A DNA stretch of 44,923 nucleotides from Dorea sp. CAG:317 (lineage in GTDB: Bacteria > Bacillota > Clostridia > Lachnospirales > Lachnospiraceae). Positions within the stretch are counted from its first letter, which is position 1; each line of letters opens with the position of its first letter. Position numbers and translations under genes: made by a program. The notes under the pieces are model-generated. The model was not told where the DNA came from and made no database searches. It saw only the letters and a list, made by a program, of their open reading frames with translations. This document shows, in pieces, positions 24,955 to 33,561 of this stretch. The stretch lies in the NCBI GenBank assembly GCA_000433535.1, contig FR892679.1, forward strand, positions 48,228 through 93,150, given 5' to 3'.

Positions 24955-25521
24955 TTAATAACTGTTTTTCTCTGTGATCAACACATCCGGCCGAATATCT
25001 GTCTCTTCAACCGGAAGTTTTTCCAACACCTGAAATTCAAACGCTGCTGCTATTGTATGAAGTTCTCTCTTATCTGACAGATAGCGGTCATAATAGCCAC
25101 CTCCGTAGCCAATCCGATTCTTCTGCCGATCAAACGCAACTCCCGGGATGATCATAAGACAATTTTGGAAGCTCTGCATATCCAAAAGCTGACTTCCCTT
25201 GGGCGGCTCTAAAATCCCATAAGAGCTTCGAACTAATTCCTGCCGATTTCTCAATTCATAAAATTCCATGTCTTTCCCGTCAACCCTCGGAATCCACACT
25301 CTTTTCCCGGAGGCTGTCGCCCTCCTGATGATTCCATCCGTTCCGACTTCACCATTATATGACATGTAGATACAGAGGTGATCTGCCTCTTGAAAATAAG
25401 GATGCGCAAATATCTTCTCTTCGATACTTCTTGTCCACTCTGCCGAAAGGGATTCGTCAAAGCTTCTTCGGATTTTCAGTATCCTCTTTCTAATTTCCTT
25501 TTTTGTCTCCAAATTTTTCAC
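24955..25521 (-). CDS. 5-formyltetrahydrofolate cyclo-ligase
   Basis: A 188-residue enzyme of the MTHFS family that converts 5-formyl-THF to 5,10-methenyl-THF using ATP. The N-terminal basic helix (KKEIRKRIL) and the C-terminal signature RIGYGGGYYDRYL are characteristic, as is PGVAFD just before it. The start is uncertain: the GTG at 25521 overlaps the DUF896 gene by 32 bases and has no clear ribosome site, and no better start is seen before the conserved N-terminus. Same strand and tight spacing with DUF896 upstream and DUF4250-miaB downstream. Confidence 0.9.
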   Translation of the reverse strand: MKNLETKKEIRKRILKIRRSFDESLSAEWTRSIEEKIFAHPYFQEADHLCIYMSYNGEVGTDGIIRRATASGKRVWIPRVDGKDMEFYELRNRQELVRSSYGILEPPKGSQLLDMQSFQNCLMIIPGVAFDRQKNRIGYGGGYYDRYLSDKRELHTIAAAFEFQVLEKLPVEETDIRPDVLITEKNSY

Positions 25522-25711
25522 CCAGATTCGTAATGCTTCCGTCTTTTTCCTGAATGGAAATATTGTTCAGCTGTCCGCGAAGATTTCTCTTGAAAGAATC
25601 GATATATTCTCTTCGCAAAATCTGCTGTTCTTTTGCTTCCTCAGCAGTCAGTCCCTCTGCTTTTGATTTATGATATAATTCATTAATTCTTGCTATTTTC
25701 TTATCATCCAT
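25490..25711 (-). CDS. DUF896 family protein (YnzC-like)
   Basis: A 73-residue protein of the DUF896/YnzC family, recognisable from the helical hairpin with INELYHKSKAEGLTAEE and LRREYIDSFKRNLRGQL. The function is unknown; relatives in Bacillus are small cytosolic proteins and one member is under SOS control. The 3' end overlaps the cyclo-ligase gene by 32 bases. Confidence 0.9.
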   Translation of the reverse strand: MDDKKIARINELYHKSKAEGLTAEEAKEQQILRREYIDSFKRNLRGQLNNISIQEKDGSITNLGEKFGDKKGN

Positions 25712-25778
25712 AATCTTTTGTCCTTTCTAAAACTCTTTTTATCTTACACTATCTGAATTCAGAAGTCCACCGGTTCTT

Positions 25779-26159
25779 TCAACTGGAGTAGTTTTCCAAA
25801 AAACCATAGAGTTCTTCCGGCGATTCTATATATTTCCCATTGCGCACCTCAGCTCGAACAGTAGGAGGAAGTTCATCATATGCAATGGCAGTGTACTCAT
25901 AAGGAGTGACTTTATCACTCAGATAAACTACCACATAGCCATTGACCTCCATCAGGTAATAACAATCTTCTTTCATCGCTTCCCCGTCAGCCTCAACCAG
26001 CGCGCCTGACTCTTCTTCAATTTCCTGCTGCTCTTTTTGTGCGTGAATTTTTTCCGCCTGTTCTTTTGCCTTGTGAAAACTGAACTGATAAGCACAGGTG
26101 ATTACTAACATTGCAATAATCGCCGTCGCAAAAAAACCAATACCATACTTATTTCGCAT
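25779..26159 (-). CDS. BofC C-terminal domain-like membrane-anchored protein
   Basis: A 126-residue protein with one N-terminal membrane helix (about residues 6-26), a charged coiled stretch (about 30-55) and a C-terminal domain of about 65 residues (CYYLMEVNGYVVVYLSDKV to YGFLENYSS). That last domain resembles the C-terminal domain of the spore-forming protein BofC, which in Bacillus restrains the SpoIVB protease, but the N-terminal BofC domain is missing. The likeness is moderate and the function is inferred only. The ATG has AAAGGAG upstream. It lies behind the SpoVB-like gene on the same strand. Confidence 0.55.
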   Translation of the reverse strand: MRNKYGIGFFATAIIAMLVITCAYQFSFHKAKEQAEKIHAQKEQQEIEEESGALVEADGEAMKEDCYYLMEVNGYVVVYLSDKVTPYEYTAIAYDELPPTVRAEVRNGKYIESPEELYGFLENYSS

Positions 26160-26212
26160 TCGGACAACTCCTTTTTTAGTATAGTATTGGTGATTTTCTT
26201 ATTTTTTATACA

Positions 26213-27871
26213 CTATTTCAGTACATGAATCTTTTTAAAGAACGAGATGAATACTCTTCCCTTCGGAACCGTTTTCAATTCAGCCTCTGTCACTCCGCCG
26301 AGAAGAATCAGCGCTGTTCCGTATGCGATAGCCGCAATCGGAAGTGCAATCAGCGTTGCGATCTGTGTGCCTGCAAATAATTCAAAGAGAAGATGCACAA
26401 CTTTCGCAACAATTCCCATGATCAGTGCTGCAATTCCGGGGATAACAAAGGTTTTTTTCTGTTCCTGCACATATCCCACTTCATCCCGAAGAGAGTGCGA
26501 GTTTAAAATACACGTACACGCGGAAAATACAATCTTACTTACGACAACTGCATAGATTCCCCATTTAAATACAACCATCATAATAAACAGTGCCACAACA
26601 TGAACAACCAGCGCGATCGCTGCATTTCGAACTGGAATCATCATTTTGTCCAGTCCTTGCAGAACTGCATTTGTCACCGTAGACAAACAGTAGAAAATAA
26701 CGGAAATTGCTCCTAATTGTAAAATAAGCGCGGCTTCTTTGTTATCTTCTGTAAAGAAAAGGAGATCCAGTACCGGTTTTGCCAATACAATCAGTCCGAC
26801 TGCACTGGGAATTGCAATCATCATATCAAACTTGGCAAATGTATTAATCTTGCGATGCACCTGCTTTCTGCTTCCGGTCTTTACCGTTGCCACAAGACTT
26901 GGAATCAGTGACGCTGCCAATGCGTTGGAAAATGCAAGCGGCACATTAATGACCGTATCATACTTTCCACTTAAGATTCCAAGATAACTGGCATATTCAC
27001 TTTCTTTAAATCCCTGTGCTGACATGATCACACCGTACATGGAATTGTCGATCACTCCGCACAGATTGTAAACCGTTGCACTGATAAGAACTGGAGCAAT
27101 GGTAATCAGCAGAATCTTGAAGATTCTCTGATAACTCTCTACCGGTCCTCTTCTCTCTCTCTTTATTTTCTTTTGGAACACCTTACGAAATGCAAGGAAG
27201 ATCAGCACCAAAAATGCCAATGCAATCGCTGCACCCATAACGGTTCCGACGGTTCCGCCGGCAGCAGCATAAGCATAGCTATATGCGTGAACCCCACGCT
27301 TCTTGGCAATATTTTTCCCCAGCTTCAGAAGGAAGTATGCTCCTGCAATACTTGCCACTGCATTGACCACCTGCTCAAGAACCTGAGAAAAAGCAGTCGG
27401 GATCATAGAACCATTTCCCTGGAAGAATCCACGGAAAACACCCATAACTGCAACAATCAACACACACGGCGCCAACACTCGCATAGCAATGGCACTGTAT
27501 TTCATTGCCATAATGTTTTCCGCAATAAAATCTGCTCCGAAGAACAGAATCAGACACGCAGTACCACCTACTACAAATGCAAAAGTCAACGCACCGCGGA
27601 ACACACGCAGGGCATTTCGATATTCCTTTGTTGCAACTCTGGCAGATATCAATTTCGATACTGCCAGCGGAAGACTGTAGGACGTCAGGGTAAGGACGAT
27701 TGCATAGATCTGAAATGCAACTCCGTAATATCCCATTCCTGTATCTCCCAGAATATTAACAAGCGGTACTCTGTATACAGCACCGATAATTTTAGTTATG
27801 ACTCCGGCAATCGCAAGGATAGAACCTTGTACCATAAAATTCTTACCGGATTTTTTGGCTTTTTCTGACAT
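26213..27871 (-). CDS. SpoVB/MurJ-like polysaccharide flippase
   Basis: A 552-residue integral membrane protein of the MVF/oligosaccharide flippase superfamily, with about 14 hydrophobic segments and the opening pattern QGSILAIAGVITKIIGAVYRVPLVNILGD cut short here to its key parts QGSILAIAG and YRVPLVNILG. In spore formers such proteins (SpoVB, YkvU, YtgP) move lipid-linked wall precursors across the membrane. SpoVB and YtgP/MurJ types cannot be separated firmly by eye. GGAG lies seven bases before the ATG. The gene follows ybeY by 13 bases. Confidence 0.8.
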   Translation of the reverse strand: MSEKAKKSGKNFMVQGSILAIAGVITKIIGAVYRVPLVNILGDTGMGYYGVAFQIYAIVLTLTSYSLPLAVSKLISARVATKEYRNALRVFRGALTFAFVVGGTACLILFFGADFIAENIMAMKYSAIAMRVLAPCVLIVAVMGVFRGFFQGNGSMIPTAFSQVLEQVVNAVASIAGAYFLLKLGKNIAKKRGVHAYSYAYAAAGGTVGTVMGAAIALAFLVLIFLAFRKVFQKKIKRERRGPVESYQRIFKILLITIAPVLISATVYNLCGVIDNSMYGVIMSAQGFKESEYASYLGILSGKYDTVINVPLAFSNALAASLIPSLVATVKTGSRKQVHRKINTFAKFDMMIAIPSAVGLIVLAKPVLDLLFFTEDNKEAALILQLGAISVIFYCLSTVTNAVLQGLDKMMIPVRNAAIALVVHVVALFIMMVVFKWGIYAVVVSKIVFSACTCILNSHSLRDEVGYVQEQKKTFVIPGIAALIMGIVAKVVHLLFELFAGTQIATLIALPIAAIAYGTALILLGGVTEAELKTVPKGRVFISFFKKIHVLK

Positions 27872-27884
27872 GCTTGTACTCCAT

Positions 27885-28379
27885 TTATCTTAAGATGTTC
27901 AACTTCGACAGAATCTGTCTCTGTCTGTCTTCCATCACAAGTCTTTCCTCTTCTTCTATATGATCGTATCCTGTTAAGTGTAACACAGAATGTGCAATTA
28001 GAAAAGCAAATTCTCGCTCTATGGAATGTCCGAATTCTTCTGCCTGTTCTATGACTTTTTCTTTTGAGATAACGATATCTCCGAGAAGGAGTTCTCCTGT
28101 CTCAGGATGGAAATACTCATCTGCCTCCTCAAGAAAATCAAACTCTCCCGGCTGTTCATAATCTACCATCGGAAATGACAGGACATCGGTTGCTCTGTCG
28201 ATTCCGCGAAATTCCAGGTTCATCTCATGAATCTGTTCGTTCATAGTAAGGAGCAGATTTACTTCCGCCTCATATGGACAACCCACATCATCAAGCGCAG
28301 CCTCAATGACAGTTCGTGCTAATTCTTCGCATGGAAGGGATAACTTAAGCTCCCCCTCTTCTTCATAATAAAGTGTCAT
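27885..28379 (-). CDS. ybeY: Endoribonuclease YbeY (16S rRNA maturation)
   Basis: A 164-residue metal-dependent RNase needed for 16S rRNA 3' end maturation and ribosome quality control. The zinc motif H-x3-H-x5-H is present as HSVLHLTGYDH. The second motif residue is Ser where Gly is usual, a conservative change outside the ligands. The ATG at 28379 overlaps the phoH stop (TGATG), with AAGGAG six bases upstream. This phoH-ybeY coupling is typical for Firmicutes. Confidence 0.95.
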   Translation of the reverse strand: MTLYYEEEGELKLSLPCEELARTVIEAALDDVGCPYEAEVNLLLTMNEQIHEMNLEFRGIDRATDVLSFPMVDYEQPGEFDFLEEADEYFHPETGELLLGDIVISKEKVIEQAEEFGHSIEREFAFLIAHSVLHLTGYDHIEEEERLVMEDRQRQILSKLNILR

Positions 28380-29377
28380 CACTTTCTCCTTCTGTTCTTC
28401 TCTCTTGTTTTCGCATGAGAAGCTTTTTTCTCATATTCCTCATAAGCTTTTACGATCTTTTGTACCAGCGGATGACGTACCACGTCTTTGCTGGTCAGCT
28501 TGCAAATGCTGATATCTTCAATATTTTTTACAACCTGCACCGCGGTATCAAGACCGGATACCTGACCGGACGGAAGATCCTTTTGTGTTTCGTCACCGGT
28601 AATGACTACCTTTGATCCGAATCCGATACGGGTTAAAAACATCTTCATCTGCGCCGGAGTTGTATTTTGTGCTTCATCGAGAATGATAAACGCATTGTCC
28701 AGTGTACGCCCTCTCATATAGGCAAGCGGCGCCACTTCAATCAATCCTTTTTCTGAATTTTTCAGGAAACTCTCCGCTCCCATAATCTGATAAAGAGCGT
28801 CATATAAAGGACGCAGGTAAGGGTCTATCTTACTTTGCAGATCCCCCGGAAGGAACCCAAGCTTCTCGCCTGCCTCAATCGCCGGTCTCGTAAGAATGAT
28901 CCGTCCTACCTCATTATTTTTAAATGCTGTGATCGCCATTGCCATTGCAAGATATGTCTTTCCGGTTCCTGCAGGGCCAAGACCGAACACGATCATTTTC
29001 TTACGGATTGCATCCACATACTTTTTCTGACCGAGAGTTTTAGGCTTGATTGGTTTACCCTGAATTGTATGACAGATAATATCACGATCAATGTCAAGTA
29101 CACTCTCTTCTTTATCTTCCATCACAAGAGACAACGTATAATCTACATTTTGCTCTTCAATCGTATTTCCTCTTCTGGATAGTTCAAGAAGCTGTCGCAG
29201 AACCTGCTTCGCCTGTTCAACTTTTACCGCTTCTCCCATGATCTTCACATGCTCATTTCTTGCGATCAATGTAACATGAAGCGTCCGCTCTATTTTCTTC
29301 GCAAATGCATCAAATTGTCCAAATACATTTCCGGCGTCTTCTGCCGGAATCTCAATGACTGCCTCCATCATCCCCAT
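28379..29377 (-). CDS. phoH: PhoH family ATPase
   Basis: A 332-residue PhoH-like protein. An N-terminal KH-like part (about residues 1-70) is followed by the ATPase domain with Walker A GPAGTGKT (134-141), RPAIEAGEKLGFLPGDL, and Walker B FIILDEAQN. PhoH proteins are thought to act on RNA together with YbeY. The ATG at 29377 has AAGGAG nine bases upstream and lies inside the end of yqfD. The C-terminus is basic. Confidence 0.94.
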   Translation of the reverse strand: MGMMEAVIEIPAEDAGNVFGQFDAFAKKIERTLHVTLIARNEHVKIMGEAVKVEQAKQVLRQLLELSRRGNTIEEQNVDYTLSLVMEDKEESVLDIDRDIICHTIQGKPIKPKTLGQKKYVDAIRKKMIVFGLGPAGTGKTYLAMAMAITAFKNNEVGRIILTRPAIEAGEKLGFLPGDLQSKIDPYLRPLYDALYQIMGAESFLKNSEKGLIEVAPLAYMRGRTLDNAFIILDEAQNTTPAQMKMFLTRIGFGSKVVITGDETQKDLPSGQVSGLDTAVQVVKNIEDISICKLTSKDVVRHPLVQKIVKAYEEYEKKASHAKTREKNRRRK

Positions 29378-30644
29378 GAATTGTCTCTCCTTGTTGTTTT
29401 TCTTCGATTCTTGGAACTTCTTTTAATTCGGAAGGTCTGCTTTCTCCTATCGGCATGGAGACCTGAAGATGCCCCGCTGCCTTTGCACAATCCTTCCCTC
29501 TGTATATTTTAACATCATTCCCGATAATTTCTACCCCTTTTTTCTCTAATTCTTCCTTATATTTTAAGAATTGTCTGCTTAAAATCTGTTGTTGATCTTT
29601 TTTTGTATATTTTCTTCTCTCTGACTGATACGGAATCACCTTGCGGACACCGAAGTACACCGGAAGCGAAAAGCTGTCAGACAGACAGAGCTGTCTTATG
29701 CTTCCTTTGATCTCATACTCCTTTCGCGTGCTTTTTATATTTCCCAATGTGAAACGATAGTTTCCGAAAATCAAAGTATATTCTTCCTTGATGCCTGTTT
29801 GCTTTTTTGAAATAGACTCATACTTCTTTTCTTCATAATAATCTTCACAGCTCTCCTCATACTCTAAAGTTGTGATACCTGTAATGTCTGCATCCGCCTG
29901 ATGATATTGGTATCCGGTCACTTCTTTGGCATCATTTAGAACCGGCACCTGACCGGAGACAAGAACCGTCCCTTTTTTCACCTTCTCTCCCCTTTTTACC
30001 TGTACAGTCCCTTTTCGCACAGTTATGCTGTCTATGACACAATCTCTGTCAGCAACAAGATCCATTGCATTTTCTGTCTCGTCTTCCTTCGTTCCTGTTG
30101 AAATAGAATCCTCATTCTCCTTTACCTGTATATACAGCTTCGTCCCCTGTATAGAAGCGGACACCCATATGATATCTCCGTATTCCCGCCGCAGATCTTT
30201 TACAATTCTCCCACAATCCACTTGCGACTTCTTCATGCCGCTTTTTATTTCTCTGGAACTTAAATACTTCAACAGAATCTCATCGGTATAGCTTTTATTT
30301 CCGGAAATATCAATCCCCCATATAAAACGGGAAAATAAATAAAGCAACGAAATACAGAAAACAGCGCCTGCAAAGAACATTTTCCGATTCCGATATCGGT
30401 GTAAAAAAAAAGGAAGACCGGTTCTTTTGATGATCACGACTCTTGTCCCCGTCTTCCGAAGTACCGGCTTTAACTGCCGGAACCCTTTTATCGTAATATT
30501 CATTTCGTAAGCCTGACCGACCGGTCTAAGCCCCCACAAGTAGATTCCTCTATGACTGCATGCGTTGAGGAATCGCTCCACGGAAGATCCGCTTACCCGA
30601 ATCTGTAAATAGCCTCTGACATATCGGATGATATCTAACAGCAC
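29352..30644 (-). CDS. yqfD: Sporulation protein YqfD
   Basis: A 430-residue YqfD (SpoIV-like) protein. The N-terminal cytoplasmic part (about 1-85) is followed by one membrane helix at about 90-108 and a large outer domain with a DISGNKSYTDEILLKYL segment, reminiscent of a POTRA-like fold. In Bacillus yqfD is made in the mother cell under sigma-E and is needed for efficient sporulation. The start is GTG with AAGGAG eight bases upstream. It lies 18 bases after yqfC and overlaps phoH, the classical yqfC-yqfD-phoH-ybeY order. Confidence 0.93.
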   Translation of the reverse strand: MLLDIIRYVRGYLQIRVSGSSVERFLNACSHRGIYLWGLRPVGQAYEMNITIKGFRQLKPVLRKTGTRVVIIKRTGLPFFLHRYRNRKMFFAGAVFCISLLYLFSRFIWGIDISGNKSYTDEILLKYLSSREIKSGMKKSQVDCGRIVKDLRREYGDIIWVSASIQGTKLYIQVKENEDSISTGTKEDETENAMDLVADRDCVIDSITVRKGTVQVKRGEKVKKGTVLVSGQVPVLNDAKEVTGYQYHQADADITGITTLEYEESCEDYYEEKKYESISKKQTGIKEEYTLIFGNYRFTLGNIKSTRKEYEIKGSIRQLCLSDSFSLPVYFGVRKVIPYQSERRKYTKKDQQQILSRQFLKYKEELEKKGVEIIGNDVKIYRGKDCAKAAGHLQVSMPIGESRPSELKEVPRIEEKQQGETIHGDDGGSH

Positions 30645-30662
30645 TTTATACTCTCCTTCCGG

Positions 30663-30932
30663 TCAATGTTGATACTCAATCCCCGTGATCTGCCCACGGA
30701 TCATCATTTCATCATTTGTATAATAAGCTACTTGAAGACTTTTACCGGTCACTTTAATAAGACCTGCTTTTGTCTGAATTCGTACTACAGAATCCGTATA
30801 TTCGATCATTCCCCGATAATTTTCAATACATAGTTCCTGCTGACCTGTCATAGTAAGAACCGGCATCCCCATCACCACATCTTTGGGAAGCTCTGATACT
30901 TCCGCCATTTTTTTCTTCAATGACTGTCCCAT
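30663..30932 (-). CDS. yqfC: YabP/YqfC family sporulation protein YqfC
   Basis: An 89-residue protein of the YabP/YqfC family, with family-like segments ELCIENYRGMIEYTDSVVRI and the end MMIRGQITGIEY. In Bacillus it is a mother-cell sporulation gene cotranscribed with yqfD. Only a weak GGTG ribosome site precedes the ATG. The 80-base upstream gap carries a TATAAT and two copies of GACATAAG 20 bases apart. Confidence 0.9.
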   Translation of the reverse strand: MGQSLKKKMAEVSELPKDVVMGMPVLTMTGQQELCIENYRGMIEYTDSVVRIQTKAGLIKVTGKSLQVAYYTNDEMMIRGQITGIEYQH

Positions 30933-30954
30933 AGAAACACCAATTTTTCATTTT

Positions 30955-30989
30955 ATTATAACTTATGTCACTGCACAGCTTCTTATGTC
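30955..30989 (-). promoter_or_regulatory. Possible yqfC promoter region with direct repeat
   Basis: On the minus strand a TATAAT (30955-30960) and two copies of GACATAAG (30962-30969 and 30982-30989, a 20-base period) lie just before yqfC. The repeats look like the CATA core of mother-cell sigma factor -10 boxes, but no convincing -35 box was found, so the sigma factor is open. Confidence 0.3.
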
Positions 30990-31012
30990 TGAATACTTAC
31001 TGATTAAGCAGC

Positions 31013-31348
31013 CTATTTTTTTCTTCCTCCAAGGAGTACCGGAACTCCAAGCTTAAAGACGGTTGCCGCCGATAACAAAAGCCACGGGAGCACTCTTCCG
31101 GCTCCTTCCTTCTCATTACAGACCTCCGACACATGTTCAAAAGAAGCCATGAAACGCTTCTTTCCATCTATCGTATCTCCAATAATTTTCAAGATTCCAT
31201 ATCCCTGCGTTACCATGTGTACAGAAAGAAGAACTTTACAAAAAGTCTTCGTTCTCTTCTGCAAGAAATAATACCCTGCAATGAAAAATCCTAAAATTGT
31301 TGCAATATGATGAATGATTTCTGCGATACAGTTCTTCTTTGTCTCCAT
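31013..31348 (-). CDS. Hypothetical small membrane protein
   Basis: A 111-residue protein with two or three hydrophobic segments (about residues 10-28, 38-55 and 88-106) and a basic end GGRKK. No family was recognised. The ATG at 31348 is chosen because AAGGAG lies six bases upstream; a GTG five codons earlier would place that site inside the gene. It stands alone behind its own promoter, between yqfC and the MATE pump gene. A real gene by ribosome site and promoter; function unknown. Confidence 0.6.
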   Translation of the reverse strand: METKKNCIAEIIHHIATILGFFIAGYYFLQKRTKTFCKVLLSVHMVTQGYGILKIIGDTIDGKKRFMASFEHVSEVCNEKEGAGRVLPWLLLSAATVFKLGVPVLLGGRKK

Positions 31349-31428
31349 GTTCTTCTCCTTCACTTCTGTCCGATCCGTATTCTAATCTATGCGTACATTG
31401 CTCTGTACATACCTCGTCTATAAGAATG

Positions 31429-31458
31429 ATTATACATCATGCTGCAGCAAAAAAACAA
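31429..31458 (-). promoter_or_regulatory. Probable promoter for the small membrane protein
   Basis: On the minus strand TTGTTT and a perfect TATAAT are separated by 18 bases. The untranslated leader after it is about 75 bases and holds a short inverted repeat (GTACA and TGTAC around position 31400), which may form a hairpin in the mRNA. Confidence 0.5.
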
Positions 31459-31500
31459 AAGGAAATGAACGCAAATTTCTACATAAATCTCCGAAAATCT

Positions 31501-32865
31501 CTAAGCATACATTTTCCGCAGCGCTTTCCTGAATTGAATTGCAAACAGCACGATCGTGAAAGATACCGCCAGAAAGTCTGCGATTGGTTCCGCCAAGTAT
31601 ACTGCCATTGTCTGGTCACTCTTGAAAATCTGCGGGAGCACAAAGATAAGTGGAAGCAGTAATACAAATTTTCTCATAATCGCTACGATTATAGATTCCA
31701 CTGCCCTTCCCAGTGAATTAAATGTCATCTGGCAAGCCATCTGAATTCCCATCATAAACAGTGCTGCAAGATAAACACGAAGCGCTGTTTTCGTGAATGC
31801 TATAAGCTTCAGATCTGAAGTAAACATTCTTACAAATCCACCCGGAAGAACCATAACCATTGCCCAGAGAAAAAGTGCGTACCCAAGGCTGATCTTCAAT
31901 AATAATTTAAAGGCATCCTTCACACGCCTTGCGCTTCCTGCTCCATAGTTATAGCTGATGATCGGCTGCGCTCCCTGACCAAGTCCCTGCAAAGGAAGCA
32001 TAGCAAACTGCATAACACTTGTCAGGATTGTCATAGCTCCCACGGCAATATCTCCGCCGAATTTTTGAAGCGAAGAATTAAAACAGATAGAAATGACACT
32101 CTCACTTGCCTGCATAATAAAAGTTGATGTACCAAGTGCAAGACAAGGAAGAATTACAGATGCTGACAGACGCATATTTTCTTTCCTGATCTTTAAAATA
32201 GTTTTCTTTCCAAACAAAAAAGATACCACCCAGACACAGGATAATGCCTGAGAAATAATTGTTGCAAGCGCCGCGCCCTGCACATCCATATTGAAACCAA
32301 AAATAAAGATTGGATCTAATACGATGTTAGACACTGCACCAATCAGAACAGACAGCATTCCGGTTTTTGCAAATCCCTGCGCTGTAATAAATGCATTCAT
32401 TCCAAGCGTCAACTGTACGAAAATCGTTCCGACAGAATAAATGTTCATATATCTTGTTCCATAGCTAATCGTATTTTCACTTGCTCCAAACGCCATAAGA
32501 AGATCTCGGTTCCAGATAAGGAGCACTACTGTCAACACAAAAGAAATGAGAATCTGTGTTGTAAAGCAATTGCCCAGAATCTTTTCTGCCAAATCGTTAT
32601 CTTTTTTCCCCATGGCAATGGACGCTCTGGGTGAACCTCCGAATCCAACCAGCGCTGCAAATGCCGACACCATCATAATAAGCGGCATACAGACTCCGAC
32701 ACCGGTAAGTGCATCTGCCCCGATCTCCGGAATGTGACCGATATAAATACGGTCAACAATATTGTAAAGCATATTAATAAGCTGGGCTGCAACCGTAGGC
32801 AACGCCAGCTTAAGAAGTAATTTTCCTATGGGTTCTTTCCCAAGAAATTCTTTATCCTGATCCAT
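31501..32865 (-). CDS. MATE family efflux transporter
   Basis: A 454-residue multidrug and toxin extrusion protein with the expected 12 membrane segments in two related halves. Typical opening segments are GKLLLKLALPTVAAQLINMLYN (seen as KLLLKLALPTV and LINMLYNIVDRIYIGH). Such pumps exchange cationic compounds for sodium ions or protons; the substrate cannot be read from sequence. GAGGAG lies nine bases before the ATG. It has a strong promoter of its own, directly behind the NuoE-like gene, and no cotranscribed partner. Confidence 0.93.
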   Translation of the reverse strand: MDQDKEFLGKEPIGKLLLKLALPTVAAQLINMLYNIVDRIYIGHIPEIGADALTGVGVCMPLIMMVSAFAALVGFGGSPRASIAMGKKDNDLAEKILGNCFTTQILISFVLTVVLLIWNRDLLMAFGASENTISYGTRYMNIYSVGTIFVQLTLGMNAFITAQGFAKTGMLSVLIGAVSNIVLDPIFIFGFNMDVQGAALATIISQALSCVWVVSFLFGKKTILKIRKENMRLSASVILPCLALGTSTFIMQASESVISICFNSSLQKFGGDIAVGAMTILTSVMQFAMLPLQGLGQGAQPIISYNYGAGSARRVKDAFKLLLKISLGYALFLWAMVMVLPGGFVRMFTSDLKLIAFTKTALRVYLAALFMMGIQMACQMTFNSLGRAVESIIVAIMRKFVLLLPLIFVLPQIFKSDQTMAVYLAEPIADFLAVSFTIVLFAIQFRKALRKMYA

Positions 32866-32903
32866 GACTAACCTCTCCTCGTAAAATCTAATTGCAGAGA
32901 ATA

Positions 32904-32931
32904 ATTATACTATCCTTGCAGAGGTTGTCAA
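32904..32931 (-). promoter_or_regulatory. Consensus sigma-A promoter of the MATE gene with direct repeat
   Basis: On the minus strand TTGACA and TATAAT, both perfect, are separated by 16 bases. The octamer CTCTGCAA occurs once in the spacer and again just downstream of the -10 box, 24 bases apart, which could bind a repressor. The -35 box lies only a few bases behind the stop of the NuoE-like gene. Confidence 0.7.
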
Positions 32932-32934
32932 TCA

Positions 32935-33399
32935 TTACAAATCGTTTAATAATTTCTTTATATTTTCTATCTCTATCTTCGAATATAATTTTCCGTCAAT
33001 CATAAGGTTCGGAGACGTTCTGCATTGCTTCAGACAATTTCTTGTGCGAAGCTTGAACCTTCCGTCTTCGGATACTCCCTGCCTGTCTACTTTGAGCTCT
33101 TTCTTGAGATAGGAAAGAATCTCGCCACCGCCCTTCTTTCCACATCGTTCCCCGGAACACACAATAATCTCGTGCATATCCTGGGACTCATGAAGACTTG
33201 GATACATCCGAAACAGGCATTGGAGAAATGTTTCTTTCACCCCGGTAATCTCCAGCACCTGCTCTTTTAATTTCGGACTAATATAGCCTTGAACATCCTG
33301 AAGTTCTCTTAAAAGCGCCACAACCATCTCCTGATCGGAACGGTCAGGCTGTTGTTTGTAATAATCAAATATTTCCTGTATCTTTTCCTGTTTGTTCAT
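32935..33399 (-). CDS. Orphan NuoE-like [2Fe-2S] protein
   Basis: A 154-residue thioredoxin-like ferredoxin of the NuoE/HndA (complex I 24 kDa subunit) family. The four cluster cysteines are C81 and C86 (C-x4-C) and C122 and C126 (C-x3-C), in the family spacing. The N-terminal helical part (about 1-70) is normal. Such proteins usually work with a NuoF-type flavoprotein in hydrogenases or dehydrogenases, but none is adjacent here, so the redox partner is unknown. AAGGA lies 12 bases before the ATG, a rather long spacing. Confidence 0.88.
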   Translation of the reverse strand: MNKQEKIQEIFDYYKQQPDRSDQEMVVALLRELQDVQGYISPKLKEQVLEITGVKETFLQCLFRMYPSLHESQDMHEIIVCSGERCGKKGGGEILSYLKKELKVDRQGVSEDGRFKLRTRNCLKQCRTSPNLMIDGKLYSKIEIENIKKLLNDL

Positions 33400-33445
33400 A
33401 TGATTTACAATTCCTTTTTTGCTTTATTTTTTATTTTATGTAGTA

Positions 33446-33474
33446 ACTATAATACTGTATCCATTCACACACAA
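33446..33474 (-). promoter_or_regulatory. Probable promoter for the NuoE-like gene
   Basis: On the minus strand TTGTGT and TATAGT are separated by 17 bases, 46 bases before the ATG of the NuoE-like gene. The rest of the 161-base gap up to 33561 holds the out-of-frame end of the DUF3592 gene. Confidence 0.45.
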
Positions 33475-33561
33475 AATTATCAGCTTTGAATCTTATTTAA
33501 CATTACCTTATTACGCTCCAAAGCACAGGTAAAAATGCAAGCAACATAGTAATACCAGCGG

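Noticed and set aside
27173..27868. Long plus-strand frame (231 codons) antisense to the SpoVB-like gene
   Set aside because: No family pattern, composition of a shadow frame, and the membrane protein on the other strand is well supported.
31380..31420. Short inverted repeat (GTACA/TGTAC) in the leader of the small membrane protein as a riboswitch
   Set aside because: The stem is only five pairs and the leader is about 75 bases; nothing matches a known riboswitch core.
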